Of a stretch of 64,000 bases of DNA, positions 26,447 to 35,775 are shown piece by piece. Source of the DNA: an uncultured Sphingomonadaceae bacterium (GTDB lineage Bacteria > Pseudomonadota > Alphaproteobacteria > Sphingomonadales > Sphingomonadaceae). Both the position numbers and the translations under genes were made by a program. The first letter of the stretch is position 1. Every line of letters starts with the position of its first letter. The DNA is taken from the NCBI GenBank assembly GCA_947258815.1, contig CAMYJW010000030.1, positions 434,001-498,000 on the forward strand. Direction: 5' to 3'. A model generated the notes under the pieces. It made no database searches. It was not told where the DNA came from and saw only the letters and a program-made list of their open reading frames with translations.

Positions 26447-26536
26447 TGGATCGAAAAACAGTTCGACCTGATCAAGCGCATGGGCATCGAAAATTACGTC
26501 CAGTTGCAAAGCGGCGCGGCTGGCGAAGGCGCATAG
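26447..26536 (+). pseudogene. Duplicated 3' end of bacterioferritin gene
   Basis: Ninety bases nearly identical to the end of bfr (25543-25635), starting TGGATCGAAAAACAG and ending in a stop. There are two C-to-T differences, both silent (CTG/TTG, GCC/GCT), and three bases fewer near the end. The frame stays open for 29 codons, but no start or upstream bfr sequence is present. It is the remnant of a second bfr copy or of a recombination event. Confidence 0.9.
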
Positions 26537-26555
26537 TCACAAGGAAAAGCAGCGC

Positions 26556-26834
26556 ATGTCATCTGCCGAACCATACAAGATCACGCCCGTCTTCGATCAG
26601 GACAGCCTGCCCACTGCCCTGCGCAATGAACACAACACCAAAGCGGGCGTCTGGGGCTTGCTTCGCGTGCTCCAAGGTAGCGTCCGGCTTGTTTTTCGCG
26701 ATTCGCAAACGAGCGTGGACGTATTGCCCGATTCGCCCGCGCCGATTCCACCCGAGGATGTCCATCACGTCGAAGTGACGGGACCGATGAAAATGCAGGT
26801 GGAATTTTACCGCGAACCGCCGCTCGCATCCTGA
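26556..26834 (+). CDS. DUF1971 small cupin-like protein
   Basis: A 92-residue protein of the DUF1971 family (TehB-like N-terminal domain, a small beta-barrel). Typical blocks are LPTALRNEHNTKAGVWGLLRVLQG, then VLPDSPAPIPPEDVHHVEVTG and VEFYRE. The family is annotated as possibly linked to tellurite resistance because it is fused to TehB methyltransferases in some genomes; no methyltransferase is near here. AAGGAAAAG lies 8 bases before the ATG. It follows the bfr remnant by 19 bp, so it probably once followed bfr directly. Confidence 0.85.
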   Translation: MSSAEPYKITPVFDQDSLPTALRNEHNTKAGVWGLLRVLQGSVRLVFRDSQTSVDVLPDSPAPIPPEDVHHVEVTGPMKMQVEFYREPPLAS

Positions 26835-26862
26835 AGCGCAGCAAGCGTCCCGTTCGGATTTT

Positions 26863-28242
26863 TTACTTCTTCTTCGCGAACGGGTTTTTCGGGCTTTTCA
26901 GATTGATCCGCACCGGGACTGATCCAAAGCCAAGTTCCCGGCGCAGGCTGTTTACCAGATAGCGTTCATAGCTGGTCGGCAGCATATCAAGCCGGGTGCC
27001 GAACACCACGAACGTGGGCGGGCGGGTGCGGGCCTGTGTGATATAGCGCAGCTTGATGCGCTTGCCGCCGGGCGCGGGCGGCGGGTTGGCGGCCATGGCA
27101 TCATCGAACCAGCGGTTGAGCGCCGATGTCGGCACACGCCGGCTCCAGTTTTCGCGCGTTTCAAACGCCGCGCGCAGCATATCGTCCAGCCCTTTACCGG
27201 TGCGCGCCGAAACCGCCAGCAGCGGCACACCTCGCACTTGCGCCAGGCCTTCGTCCAGCGCGTGGCGAATGCCATTGAACAGGGCCGAAGCGTCTTCGGC
27301 CACATCCCATTTATTGATCGCAATAATCAGCGCGCGGCCTTCTTCGAGCGCCTGCGAAGCGATTTTCAGATCCTGATGCTCAAGACCCAAGGTGGCATCA
27401 AGCAACAGCACCACCACTTCAGCAAAATCAATCGCATGTTTCGCATCGGCAACTGAAAGCTTTTCCAGCTTGTCTGTCACGCGCGCGCGTTTGCGCATAC
27501 CCGCGGTATCGATCAGCTTGATTGCGCGGTCTTCCCCGCTGGCAGGATCGGTCCAGTTCCAGTCAATCGCTATCGAATCGCGAGTGATGCCCGCTTCGGG
27601 GCCGGTCAGAAGCCGTTCCTCGCCCAGCAAGCGGTTGATCAGTGTCGATTTGCCAGCATTGGGACGCCCGACGATCGCCAGCTTGAGCGGACCGGACAGA
27701 TCCTCTTCATCCCCCCCCTCGTCTTCGAAGGGCTCTGGCGGTTGCAACGGTTCAAGGATCGGGCGCAACCCTTCGAACAGATCGGCCAGCCCTTCGCCAT
27801 GCTCGGCTGAAAACCCGATCGGTTCGCCCAGCCCCAGCGCATAGGATTCAAGCATCCCGCTTTCGCCCGCGCGGCCTTCCGCCTTGTTCGCCAGCAGAAC
27901 CACGGGCACTTGCGAGACGCGCAGCCAGCGGGCGATTTCCTCATCCAGCGGCGTGATCCCGGCGCGCGAATCGATCACGAACAGCGCAGCATCGGCACCT
28001 TCCAGCGCGGCTTCGGTCTGCGCGCGCATTCTGCCGGGCAGCGTTTCGGGATCGTCATCTTCCCAGCCCGCCGTATCGACGATGGTAAAGTCCAGCCCCA
28101 GCAGCTCTGCATCGCCCACGCGCCGATCGCGCGTCACGCCCGGCTGATCATCGACGAGCGCGAGTTTTTTGCCCACCAGCCGGTTAAACAGCGTGGATTT
28201 GCCGACGTTCGGGCGGCCAATGATGATGACTTGCGGCAACAT
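26863..28242 (-). CDS. der: Ribosome assembly GTPase Der (EngA)
   Basis: A 459-residue protein with two GTPase domains in tandem. The first has GRPNVGKSTLFN, DTAGW and NKAEG; the second has GRPNAGKSTLINRL, DTAGM and NKWD. A C-terminal KH-like domain follows (LRYITQARTRPPTFVVFGTR) with a basic end. Der acts in 50S subunit assembly. ATG 28242 begins the first beta strand (MLPQVIIIGRP). An acidic insert between the GTPase domains (FEDEGGDEEDLSG) is typical in this group. Confidence 0.96.
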   Translation of the reverse strand: MLPQVIIIGRPNVGKSTLFNRLVGKKLALVDDQPGVTRDRRVGDAELLGLDFTIVDTAGWEDDDPETLPGRMRAQTEAALEGADAALFVIDSRAGITPLDEEIARWLRVSQVPVVLLANKAEGRAGESGMLESYALGLGEPIGFSAEHGEGLADLFEGLRPILEPLQPPEPFEDEGGDEEDLSGPLKLAIVGRPNAGKSTLINRLLGEERLLTGPEAGITRDSIAIDWNWTDPASGEDRAIKLIDTAGMRKRARVTDKLEKLSVADAKHAIDFAEVVVLLLDATLGLEHQDLKIASQALEEGRALIIAINKWDVAEDASALFNGIRHALDEGLAQVRGVPLLAVSARTGKGLDDMLRAAFETRENWSRRVPTSALNRWFDDAMAANPPPAPGGKRIKLRYITQARTRPPTFVVFGTRLDMLPTSYERYLVNSLRRELGFGSVPVRINLKSPKNPFAKKK

Positions 28243-28359
28243 GATGCCGGGCAAGTGGCCCTTGCGGCGGCGAATGGCAAGCGGCGCGGCAAAATCTTGC
28301 CGTCTTGTTTACCATTTCCTGCAGGCTGGCCCTAACCAGCGCATGGCAGACAAGGCACC

Positions 28360-28950
28360 ATGAAAAGTCGTTCCATTGCATTCGCCATTGGCCTGACGCT
28401 GGCTGCCACAGCCCCGGCACAGGCCCGCAGCACCTTCGATACCCGCAGTTCTTCAGGCGGCGGCAACGGCGAGCTGTCGCCAACCCTGCAATGCGTGCCC
28501 TATGCCCGCGATGTGACCGGCATTCGCATCTTCGGCGATGCACATACCTGGTGGGGACAGGCCGCAGGTCGATACAAGCGCGGCCATCGCCCGCAAGTCG
28601 GCGCGGTCATGGCCGTGCAACCGCACGCCAATTCCCGGCTTGGCCATGTTGCCGCAGTCAGCCGGGTGATCGATTCGCGCACGATCCTGCTGCGCCATGC
28701 CAACTGGTCTGAACCCGGCAAGATCGAGGACAATGTGAAAGCCGTGGACGTATCGTCCGGCAACGACTGGAGCAAAGTGCGCATCTGGCATGGCCCGAGC
28801 AATGCGCTGGGAACAACGCACTGGCCTGTCCACGGATTTATCTACAACAAGAACGGTCGCAAAGCATCATCCGCGCGCACCGCGCCACGGCGCGCAGCAT
28901 CGCGCAGCGCTGACTTTATCGCGGATATCATCGCAGGCCGCGTGCGTTAA
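28360..28950 (+). CDS. CHAP-domain cell wall hydrolase-like protein
   Basis: A 196-residue exported protein. A signal peptide (about residues 1-22, ending APAQA) is followed by a CHAP domain. The catalytic Cys is in LQCVPYARDVTGI, with GDAHTWWGQAAGRY following, and the His is in NSRLGHVAAVSRV. CHAP enzymes are amidases or endopeptidases of peptidoglycan. The C-terminus is Arg/Ser-rich (SSARTAPRRAASRS). It is divergent from der and has no operon partner. Similar small CHAP proteins are frequent in sphingomonads. Confidence 0.85.
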   Translation: MKSRSIAFAIGLTLAATAPAQARSTFDTRSSSGGGNGELSPTLQCVPYARDVTGIRIFGDAHTWWGQAAGRYKRGHRPQVGAVMAVQPHANSRLGHVAAVSRVIDSRTILLRHANWSEPGKIEDNVKAVDVSSGNDWSKVRIWHGPSNALGTTHWPVHGFIYNKNGRKASSARTAPRRAASRSADFIADIIAGRVR

Positions 28951-29014
28951 AAGAGAGAGTCTTTGATGAGTGCGGCCCCGGCCCGCTTCCGCCTTGAGGC
29001 GAAACAAAGCGCAC

Positions 29015-29332
29015 TTACGCTTTCGCGACAGGCGGGTCTTCTCCCAGATCCTCATACCATGCTTCAACCGGGCCGTTCAGCTTGATCGTCAGCGGCTGGC
29101 CATTGCGATCGAGCGATTTTCCGGCCTGAACGCGCACCCAGCCTTCGGAAATGCAGTATTCCTCGATATTGGTGCGCACCGATCCCTTGAAGCGAATGCC
29201 AACGCCGCGCCCCAGCTTGTCGCCGTCAAAGTGCGGACTGCGCGGATTGATCGCAAGACGGTCTGGCGGAAGGTCCGGTCCGGCACCGCTTTGGGCCGTG
29301 CCGTTATCGGCTGGTGTGTTTTCTTCAGTCAT
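29015..29332 (-). CDS. DUF3297 family protein
   Basis: A 105-residue cytosolic protein. A disordered N-terminus of about 30 residues is followed by the conserved block PPDRLAINPRSPHFDGDKL, RGVGIRF, EEYCISEGWVRV and AGKSLDR, which defines DUF3297. The family has no known function; it is widespread in Alpha- and Gammaproteobacteria. ATG 29332 is used since it begins a typical short lead; a longer frame to 29368 has no ribosome site. It is isolated, with tRNA-Val divergent on the other side. Confidence 0.85.
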   Translation of the reverse strand: MTEENTPADNGTAQSGAGPDLPPDRLAINPRSPHFDGDKLGRGVGIRFKGSVRTNIEEYCISEGWVRVQAGKSLDRNGQPLTIKLNGPVEAWYEDLGEDPPVAKA

Positions 29333-29424
29333 GCCCCGCGCCTCTAGGCAATGCTGCGCGCTTGTCAATCGGGCCAGATTTGCCTAGAGGCGCGCCCTGC
29401 GCATGGTCTGCAGGCCTTTCGCGC

Positions 29425-29499
29425 GGGCGCGTAGCTCAGTGGTAGAGCACACCCTTCACACGGGTGGGGTCGCAAGTTCAATCCTTGCCGCGCCCACCA
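29425..29499 (+). tRNA. tRNA-Val(CAC)
   Basis: A 75-nt tRNA with encoded CCA. The acceptor stem is GGGCGCG/CGCGCCC. The anticodon arm is CACCC-TTCACAC-GGGTG, giving anticodon CAC. The T arm is GCAAG-TTCAATC-CTTGC. It decodes GUG, a frequent codon in this GC-rich DNA. serS follows 85 bp later. Confidence 0.97.
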
Positions 29500-29584
29500 T
29501 GCGCCCACCATTACACACAGCCTGGCAATCCACGCAGCTTCACTGCCTTGCACCTGACATGGCGACACGGCATAGGCAGCGGCC

Positions 29585-30865
29585 ATGCATGATATTCGCC
29601 TGATCCGTGACGACCCCGAAGCGTTCGATGCCGGCCTTGCCCGGCGCGGCGCGGAGCCTGCCTCTGCGCAGATTCTTGCCCTTGATGAGGAACGGCGCGC
29701 CGTTTCCACCCGGATGCAGGAAGCGCAAAACCGCAGAAACGAGGCTTCCAAGGCGATCGGCCAGGCAATGGGCCAGGGCGATACCGGCAAGGCAGAAGCG
29801 CTGAAAGCCGAAGTTGCCGAGCTGAAACAGACCCTGCCCGCGCTTGAAGCGGACGAAAAGGCGCTGGCCGAAAAGCTGAACGATGTGCTGGCTCGCCTGC
29901 CGAACATCCCTTTGCCCGACGTTCCCGCCGGCGCGGACGAGAATGACAATGTCGAAGTGTCGCGCTGGGGCACCCCGCGCGAATTTGCGTTTGAGCCTAA
30001 GGAACATGCCGATCTTGGCCCAGCGCTTGGCCTTGATTTTGAAACCGGCGCGATGATTTCCGGCGCGCGGTTTACGTTCCTCAAAGGCCAGATGGCGCGC
30101 CTGCATCGCGCGCTGGCGCAATTCATGCTGGACCGGCAGACCGCTGACAATGGCTATATCGAATGCAATCCGCCGCTGCTTGTGCGCGATGAGGCGGTGT
30201 TCGGCACCGGGCAGTTGCCAAAGTTTGCCGACGATCTGTTTCGCACCACCGATGGCCGCTGGCTGATCCCCACCGCCGAAGTTTCGCTGACCAATGCCGT
30301 GCGCGAACAGATTGTGGCAGAGGATGACCTGCCACTGCGGATGACCGCCCTCACCCCGTGTTTCCGATCTGAGGCGGGCGCGGCAGGCAAGGATACGCGC
30401 GGCTTCATTCGCCAACACCAGTTTGAAAAAGTGGAACTGGTGACAATCTGCCGCGCGCAAGACACGCCCGCAGAGCATGAAAAGATGGTTTCCGCCGCCG
30501 AATCGATCCTTCAGGCGCTGGAATTACCTTATCGCAAGATGTTGCTGTGCACCGGCGATATGGGCGCGACCGCGCGGATGACATACGATCTGGAAGTGTG
30601 GCTGCCGGGCCAGGGCGCATACCGCGAAATCTCCAGCATCTCGCAATGCGGCGATTTTCAGGGGCGGCGGATGAACGCGCGCTATCGCCCGGCCGATTCG
30701 AAGAAAACCGAATTTGTCCACACGCTCAACGGATCGGGGCTGGCCGTGGGCCGCACGCTTGTCGCAGTGCTGGAAAATGGCCAGCAGGAAGACGGCACGG
30801 TCAATCTGCCCGCCGCGCTGCATCCCTATCTGGGCGGGCTGACGAAGCTGGAGCCGATTGCCTGA
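29585..30865 (+). CDS. serS: Seryl-tRNA synthetase
   Basis: A 426-residue class II aminoacyl-tRNA synthetase. A long coiled-coil arm (about residues 30-100, [26 protein letters not shown] region) binds the tRNA variable arm. Class II motifs 2 and 3 are visible as [18 protein letters not shown] and [17 protein letters not shown]. It charges tRNA-Ser. Its TGA overlaps the surE ATG by one base, making it the first gene of a serS-surE-nlpD-like-channel operon. Confidence 0.97.
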   Translation: MHDIRLIRDDPEAFDAGLARRGAEPASAQILALDEERRAVSTRMQEAQNRRNEASKAIGQAMGQGDTGKAEALKAEVAELKQTLPALEADEKALAEKLNDVLARLPNIPLPDVPAGADENDNVEVSRWGTPREFAFEPKEHADLGPALGLDFETGAMISGARFTFLKGQMARLHRALAQFMLDRQTADNGYIECNPPLLVRDEAVFGTGQLPKFADDLFRTTDGRWLIPTAEVSLTNAVREQIVAEDDLPLRMTALTPCFRSEAGAAGKDTRGFIRQHQFEKVELVTICRAQDTPAEHEKMVSAAESILQALELPYRKMLLCTGDMGATARMTYDLEVWLPGQGAYREISSISQCGDFQGRRMNARYRPADSKKTEFVHTLNGSGLAVGRTLVAVLENGQQEDGTVNLPAALHPYLGGLTKLEPIA

Positions 30866-31629
30866 TGCGCATTCTCATCACCAATGACGATGGCATCAAC
30901 GCGCCGGGCATCTATGTGCTGGAAAAAATTGCCGCCGCGCTGGCTGACGATATCTGGATCGTCGCACCGGCAGAGGAACAGTCCGGCGCGGGCCATTCGC
31001 TGTCGCTCACCCGCCCGATCCGCCTGCGCCAGCACGCCGCAAAGCGATTTTCGGTAACGGGAACGCCAACCGATGCGGTCACGCTGGCGCTGCGAAAGGC
31101 GCTTGATGCCCCGCCCGATCTGATCCTGTCCGGTGTCAACCGTGGGGCAAATCTGGGCGACGACGTAACCTATTCGGGCACCGTTTCGGCGGCTTTCGAA
31201 GGCGCGCTGGCGGGCATCCCCGCAATCGCGCTCAGCCAGGTCTATTCAAGGGAGGACATCGGCAACGACGTTTCGTTCTCCGCGGCAGAGGCATGGGGCG
31301 AAAAAGTCCTTCGTCCACTTGTGGATAGTTCCTTTGCGAAACGCACGCTGATCAATATAAACTTCCCTCCGGTTGAGGCTGAGGAGGTTAAGGGCATTCG
31401 GGTCGTGAGACAGGGCTTCCACGATTACGCGCGTGGCACCGTGGTCGAAAATGTCGATCCGCGCGGCTTTGCGTATTACTGGTTTGGCCTGCACGGGATT
31501 GAACACACGCCCGATCACAACACCGATCTGGAAGCGATTGCAGACGGCTTTATCTCGGTCACACCCCTGCAACTGGACCTGACCCACCATGCATCGCTCG
31601 CAGCGCTTGCGGAAAGGTTTTCGCAATGA
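30865..31629 (+). CDS. surE: 5'/3'-nucleotidase SurE
   Basis: A 254-residue nucleoside-monophosphate phosphatase. The N-terminal metal motif is [38 protein letters not shown] holds the second conserved set. SurE acts on 5'- and 3'-mononucleotides and helps stationary-phase survival in enterobacteria. It overlaps serS by one base and the next gene by ATGA. The surE-to-nlpD neighbourhood mirrors the E. coli surE-pcm-nlpD-rpoS cluster, without pcm and rpoS. Confidence 0.96.
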   Translation: MRILITNDDGINAPGIYVLEKIAAALADDIWIVAPAEEQSGAGHSLSLTRPIRLRQHAAKRFSVTGTPTDAVTLALRKALDAPPDLILSGVNRGANLGDDVTYSGTVSAAFEGALAGIPAIALSQVYSREDIGNDVSFSAAEAWGEKVLRPLVDSSFAKRTLININFPPVEAEEVKGIRVVRQGFHDYARGTVVENVDPRGFAYYWFGLHGIEHTPDHNTDLEAIADGFISVTPLQLDLTHHASLAALAERFSQ

Positions 31630-32651
31630 GGGTTGGCGGGTTCTTCTGCGCCCTCGCGCTGATGCTGAGCGCCAGTGCAGTGGCCGCCCTGCCGCCGGAT
31701 CAGGAAACCGTGCATGTCGTGGAAAGCGGAGAGACGCTGAACGGCATCGCCTACCGCGCGCGTGTCAAACGCGATGCGATCATCGCCGCCAATGGCCTGA
31801 AACCGCCCTATGTCATCAAGGTTGGCCAGAAACTCAGGATTCCGCGCGAGAACGCCGTTGCGACCCCGGCACCTGCAAGCAAGCCGCAAAGCCCACCCGC
31901 TCCCGCCCAGGGCGGTATCGCAACCTACACGGTAAAACCCGGCGACACGCTGGGCGGCATCGCCAACCGCGAGCAAGTGCCGCGCATCCTGATAGCCGAA
32001 GCCAACCGGATAGAGCCGCCCTATACGATCCGTGTTGGCCAGAAATTGCTGATCCCACGCACCCGGCACCATATTGTGAAAGACGGTGAGACAGGGTTTG
32101 GCATTGCCTATCACTATGCCGTTCCATGGCCGGATATTGCCGTTGCCAACGGGCTTGAAACCGATGCATCGCTGCGCTCCGGCCAGAAGCTGCTGATCCC
32201 TACCGTCCTGAATGTGCCCGATCCGGTTGCCACAGCAGAGCAACCCACAACCGCCGCGCCCACAGAGCAAAGCCGGTTTGCCTGGCCGATCAGCGGCCCG
32301 ATCCGGCGTGGCTTCAAATCGCGGGGCAGCGGCGATTACCATGATGGGCTGGATATAACCGCAGCGCGTGGCGCCGCCGTGCGCGCGGTTGCCGCGGGCG
32401 ATGTGATATTCGCGCGGCGGGACAATAACCAGTTCGGCAATCTCGTCGTCGTCGATCACGGCGATGGCTGGCACTCGGCTTATGGTTCGCTGGGGCGGAT
32501 TACAGTCAAGAAAGGGCACCGCGTTACGAAGGGCGAGCGCGTCGGCCTTGTTGGCGATACCAGCATCACGAAAAAGACCGAGCTGCACTTTGAGCTCAGG
32601 CGCAATGGCAAGCCGGTCGATCCGCTGGGTCAGCTTCCCGACAGGAAATGA
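31626..32651 (+). CDS. NlpD-like LysM and degenerate M23 (LytM) protein
   Basis: A 341-residue envelope protein. A signal peptide (about residues 1-21) is followed by three LysM repeats (about 28-72, 98-143, 148-192) and a LytM domain (about 217-336). Zinc ligands look present (His239 and Asp243 in YHDGLDI, His321 in ELHFEL). The two catalytic His are not: the HxH motif reads E319-L-H321, and YxHL reads YGSL (286-289). That fits an amidase activator of the NlpD/EnvC type rather than an endopeptidase. It has no lipobox. Translation is coupled to surE and the channel gene. Confidence 0.88.
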   Translation: MRVGGFFCALALMLSASAVAALPPDQETVHVVESGETLNGIAYRARVKRDAIIAANGLKPPYVIKVGQKLRIPRENAVATPAPASKPQSPPAPAQGGIATYTVKPGDTLGGIANREQVPRILIAEANRIEPPYTIRVGQKLLIPRTRHHIVKDGETGFGIAYHYAVPWPDIAVANGLETDASLRSGQKLLIPTVLNVPDPVATAEQPTTAAPTEQSRFAWPISGPIRRGFKSRGSGDYHDGLDITAARGAAVRAVAAGDVIFARRDNNQFGNLVVVDHGDGWHSAYGSLGRITVKKGHRVTKGERVGLVGDTSITKKTELHFELRRNGKPVDPLGQLPDRK

Positions 32652-33700
32652 AGCGGGGCAGACAAAGGGCCCGTTTCCAGCCGCTTCGCCGCGCGGTGGG
32701 GCTGCCTGTCTGGGCCGACATCTTCATCCGTATCGGCGCCACGCTGGGGCTGGTGATGATCGTGGTGCTGGTCCACTGGGCCGATCGCGGCGGACTTGTC
32801 GACGCGCATGACGGCGAAGTCAGCTTTCTCGATGTCGTCTATTTCACGATGATCTCGATCACCACCACCGGTTTTGGCGATATCGCGCCGGTGAGCGATC
32901 GCGCGCGGCTGGTCGAAGCAGTGATCGTTACGCCAATTCGTCTGGCGGTGATCTATATCTTCGTCGGCACCGCCTACAAATTCATGATTAAGCGCAGCTG
33001 GGAGAAATGGCGCATGGCCCGTATCCAGGAACGGCTTGAAGACCACATCGTCGTCATCGGCTTCGGCGTCAGCGGCTCCGAAGCGGTTGCCGAACTGATC
33101 GAGCGCGGAACAGACCCGCAGGACATGGTCGTGATCGATCCCAGTGCCGAGCGCCTGACCAAGGCAGAGGCGCTGGGCTGCAACGTTCTGGAAGGCGATG
33201 CCTCGCGCGACGATACGCTGCAAGCGGTGAGGATTGCGAAAGCGCGCACCGTGCTGGTTTCCGCCGGGCGCGACGACACCTCGATACTGATCGTGCTGAC
33301 CGTGCGCCACCTTGCGCCGCGCGTGCCGATCACCGCGGTCGTGCGCGCCGATGATAACGAGATTCTCGCAAGGCAGGCCGGCGCCGACAATGTCATCAAT
33401 CCCGTACGCTTTACCGGACTGCTGCTGGCCGGATCTGCGGCAGGCAAGCACATCTCGGAATATCTGGCTGACCTCGCCTCTGTAACCGGGCGCGTGCAGC
33501 TGATCGAACGGCTGGTGCAACCCGGCGAAGTCGGCAAACCGCTCAGCGCGCTTTCCAGCGGCGGCAAAGGCATGCGTATCTATCGCGGCAACAGGGCAAT
33601 CGGCTTCTGGGAGGAAGACGCAAACAGCCTGCAGGACGGCGATATCATTGTCGAAATCCTGCCCTCCCTGAATGGCGATCAGGCCGCCGTTCAGACCTGA
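32648..33700 (+). CDS. Two-helix potassium channel with RCK (TrkA-N) domain
   Basis: A 350-residue MthK-like channel. Two membrane helices (about residues 24-44 and 88-113) flank the selectivity filter TTTGFGD (72-78). An RCK domain follows (DHIVVIGFGVSGSEAVAEL, a Rossmann GxGxxG), then a TrkA-C-like segment (about 275-345). Filter TGFG rather than TGYG is common in prokaryotic channels. The protein should pass K+ under control of a cytosolic ligand. The basic N-terminus (MKRGRQRARF) faces the cytosol. It is the last gene of the serS operon, with an ATGA overlap. Confidence 0.92.
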   Translation: MKRGRQRARFQPLRRAVGLPVWADIFIRIGATLGLVMIVVLVHWADRGGLVDAHDGEVSFLDVVYFTMISITTTGFGDIAPVSDRARLVEAVIVTPIRLAVIYIFVGTAYKFMIKRSWEKWRMARIQERLEDHIVVIGFGVSGSEAVAELIERGTDPQDMVVIDPSAERLTKAEALGCNVLEGDASRDDTLQAVRIAKARTVLVSAGRDDTSILIVLTVRHLAPRVPITAVVRADDNEILARQAGADNVINPVRFTGLLLAGSAAGKHISEYLADLASVTGRVQLIERLVQPGEVGKPLSALSSGGKGMRIYRGNRAIGFWEEDANSLQDGDIIVEILPSLNGDQAAVQT

Positions 33701-33738
33701 CCGAGCGCTGTTTCCGATCAATCGGGGCAGAAATCACG

Positions 33739-33771
33739 GCAAGCCCCGCGCGGCGCATGCGCGTTGCTTTT
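33739..33771 (+). terminator. Possible terminator after the channel gene
   Basis: GCAA, a four-base bulge, CGCGC, loop GGCGCAT, GCGCG, TTGC, then TTTT. The stem is interrupted by the bulge, so the strength is uncertain. It lies between two convergent genes. Confidence 0.35.
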
Positions 33772-33808
33772 CCGTTCGCGTCAGCTTGAACGGACAACGC
33801 AATAGCGC

Positions 33809-34204
33809 CTAACCCAGCATCCAGAATACCGCGCCGATCGCGAGATAGGCTGCCAGCCAGTAGCCACATTCCGCCAGCCGCGCGCGCCGCGCCAGCCCGG
33901 CACGCAAAGTGGTCAGCCAGACGGCCGGAACCACAAACGCCAGAGCGATGCCACCTGCCTGCATGAAATAGAGCCACGGCTTGGCCGCCAGCGTTTCAGC
34001 GCCAATACGCGCGAAGTTATGGCCCAGCATTGCCGACCCGATCAGCAGAACCAGCCCGGCAATCCACCAATCGCCCTTCGGACGCGCCGCAAGGGAGGAA
34101 CCTGCATCGCTATCGCCGCGCGCCAGCAACCCATACCACACCATCGCCAGCAACAGCCCCGCCGCCAGACCAAGGATCACCGCCAGCCAGTTTATCGGTT
34201 CCAT
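33809..34204 (-). CDS. DUF1761-like small membrane protein
   Basis: A 131-residue protein with four predicted membrane helices. The N-terminus INWLAVILGLAAGLLLAMVWYGLL fits the DUF1761 pattern (membrane helix ending in a WYG motif). No catalytic motif is visible and the family has no known role. ATG 34204 is preferred since GAGGGG lies about 8 bases upstream; ATG 34210 is too close to it. It is divergent from rimO. Confidence 0.75.
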   Translation of the reverse strand: MEPINWLAVILGLAAGLLLAMVWYGLLARGDSDAGSSLAARPKGDWWIAGLVLLIGSAMLGHNFARIGAETLAAKPWLYFMQAGGIALAFVVPAVWLTTLRAGLARRARLAECGYWLAAYLAIGAVFWMLG

Positions 34205-34271
34205 TGTCATTCCCCTCAATTCCGCGCCAACGCTAGCGCAATCGGGCGAAGCGGTGTAGGGGCCGCCGCCT

Positions 34272-35657
34272 ATGGCAACGCAACTTCCCTCCGCGCCGAA
34301 AATCGGCATGGTCAGCCTTGGCTGTCCCAAGGCGCTCGTCGATTCAGAACGTATCCTCACCCGGCTGCGCGCCGATGGCTATGCGATGAGCCCGGATTAT
34401 GCGGGCGCGGATGTCGTGCTGGTCAACACATGCGGATTTCTCGATTCGGCGAAAGAGGAAAGTCTGGCCGCAATCGGCGAAGCGATTGCTGAAAACGGCC
34501 GGGTGATCGTCACCGGATGCATGGGCAATGAAGCAGAGGCGATTCGCGCCCGCTTTCCCGATGTTCTGGCCGTTACCGGCGCGCACCAGTATGAAGATGT
34601 GGTCGGCGCGGTCCACGAAGCAGCCCCGCCCACACAAGGGCCGTTCGTCGATCTGATCCCACAGCCCTCAGGCCCGTTGCCCGATGTGAAGCTGACCCCC
34701 CGGCACTATTCCTATCTCAAGATTTCCGAGGGCTGCAACCATGCGTGCAGCTTCTGTATCATCCCGCAATTGCGCGGAAAACTGGCCAGCCGCCGAATCG
34801 ATGCAGTGTTGCGCGAAGCGGAAAAGCTGGTGGCTGGCGGAACACGCGAACTGCTTGTCATCAGCCAGGACACATCGGCCTATGGCGTCGATACCCGGCA
34901 TGAACCGCGCGATTTCCATGGCTGCGAAGTGCGCGCACATATGACCGATCTGGCGCGCGAACTGGGCCAGCTTTCCACACCCGACGGCACCCGGCCCTGG
35001 GTGCGGCTGCACTATGTCTATCCCTACCCGCATGTCGATGCAGTGATCCCGCTGATGGCCGATGGCCTGCTGACACCTTATCTGGACATTCCGTTCCAGC
35101 ATGCCAGTCCATCGGTGCTCAAGGCGATGAAGCGCCCGGCAAACGAAGCCAGAGTGCTGGAGCGCCTGCGCGAATGGCGCGCGATTTGCCCGGATATCGC
35201 CATCCGCTCCAGCTTCGTGGTGGGCTTCCCCGGAGAGAGCGATGCCGATTTCGAATATCTGCTCGAATGGCTGGAAGAAGCCCAGCTCGATCGGGTTGGC
35301 GCATTCCGGTTTGAGCCGGTCGAAGGCGCGGCTGCGAACGATCTGCCGGGCGCGGTGCCCCCTGATGTGACCGAAGATCGCTATGCCCGGCTGATGGAAC
35401 TGACTGCAAAGATCAGCGCGAAGAAATTGCAGGCCAAAGTCGGCCGCGCACTGCCGGTGATCATCGACGACGTGGGCGAGCCCGATGAAGACGGCGATAT
35501 CGGCGCAACGGGCCGCAGTCAGGCCGATGCCCCGGAGATCGATGGCAACGTATTCCTGCGCGATGTCGCAGCCGAGCTGAAACCCGGCGATATCGTCAAT
35601 GTCCTGATCGAGGACGCGGACGAGCATGATCTGTTCGGCGTTCCCACCGCAGACTGA
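34272..35657 (+). CDS. rimO: Ribosomal protein S12 methylthiotransferase RimO
   Basis: A 461-residue radical SAM enzyme. An N-terminal MTTase domain begins [15 protein letters not shown] and carries three Cys for the auxiliary [4Fe-4S] cluster. The radical SAM cluster motif is [16 protein letters not shown] (CxxxCxxC). A C-terminal TRAM domain follows. RimO adds a methylthio group to Asp of ribosomal protein S12. [10 protein letters not shown] at the N-terminus distinguishes it from MiaB. It is transcribed alone or with the CinA-like gene 118 bp downstream. Confidence 0.96.
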   Translation: MATQLPSAPKIGMVSLGCPKALVDSERILTRLRADGYAMSPDYAGADVVLVNTCGFLDSAKEESLAAIGEAIAENGRVIVTGCMGNEAEAIRARFPDVLAVTGAHQYEDVVGAVHEAAPPTQGPFVDLIPQPSGPLPDVKLTPRHYSYLKISEGCNHACSFCIIPQLRGKLASRRIDAVLREAEKLVAGGTRELLVISQDTSAYGVDTRHEPRDFHGCEVRAHMTDLARELGQLSTPDGTRPWVRLHYVYPYPHVDAVIPLMADGLLTPYLDIPFQHASPSVLKAMKRPANEARVLERLREWRAICPDIAIRSSFVVGFPGESDADFEYLLEWLEEAQLDRVGAFRFEPVEGAAANDLPGAVPPDVTEDRYARLMELTAKISAKKLQAKVGRALPVIIDDVGEPDEDGDIGATGRSQADAPEIDGNVFLRDVAAELKPGDIVNVLIEDADEHDLFGVPTAD

Positions 35658-35775
35658 TTCGACCGTCAGTCACGGCACACACCCAGACGCATACGAAACC
35701 GGAGTCAGGCGAAATTGGGGTCAGGCATGGCTCCGGCCTTTGCCCGCCCGCGTGTTTCGCCTAATCGTGTTGGCC

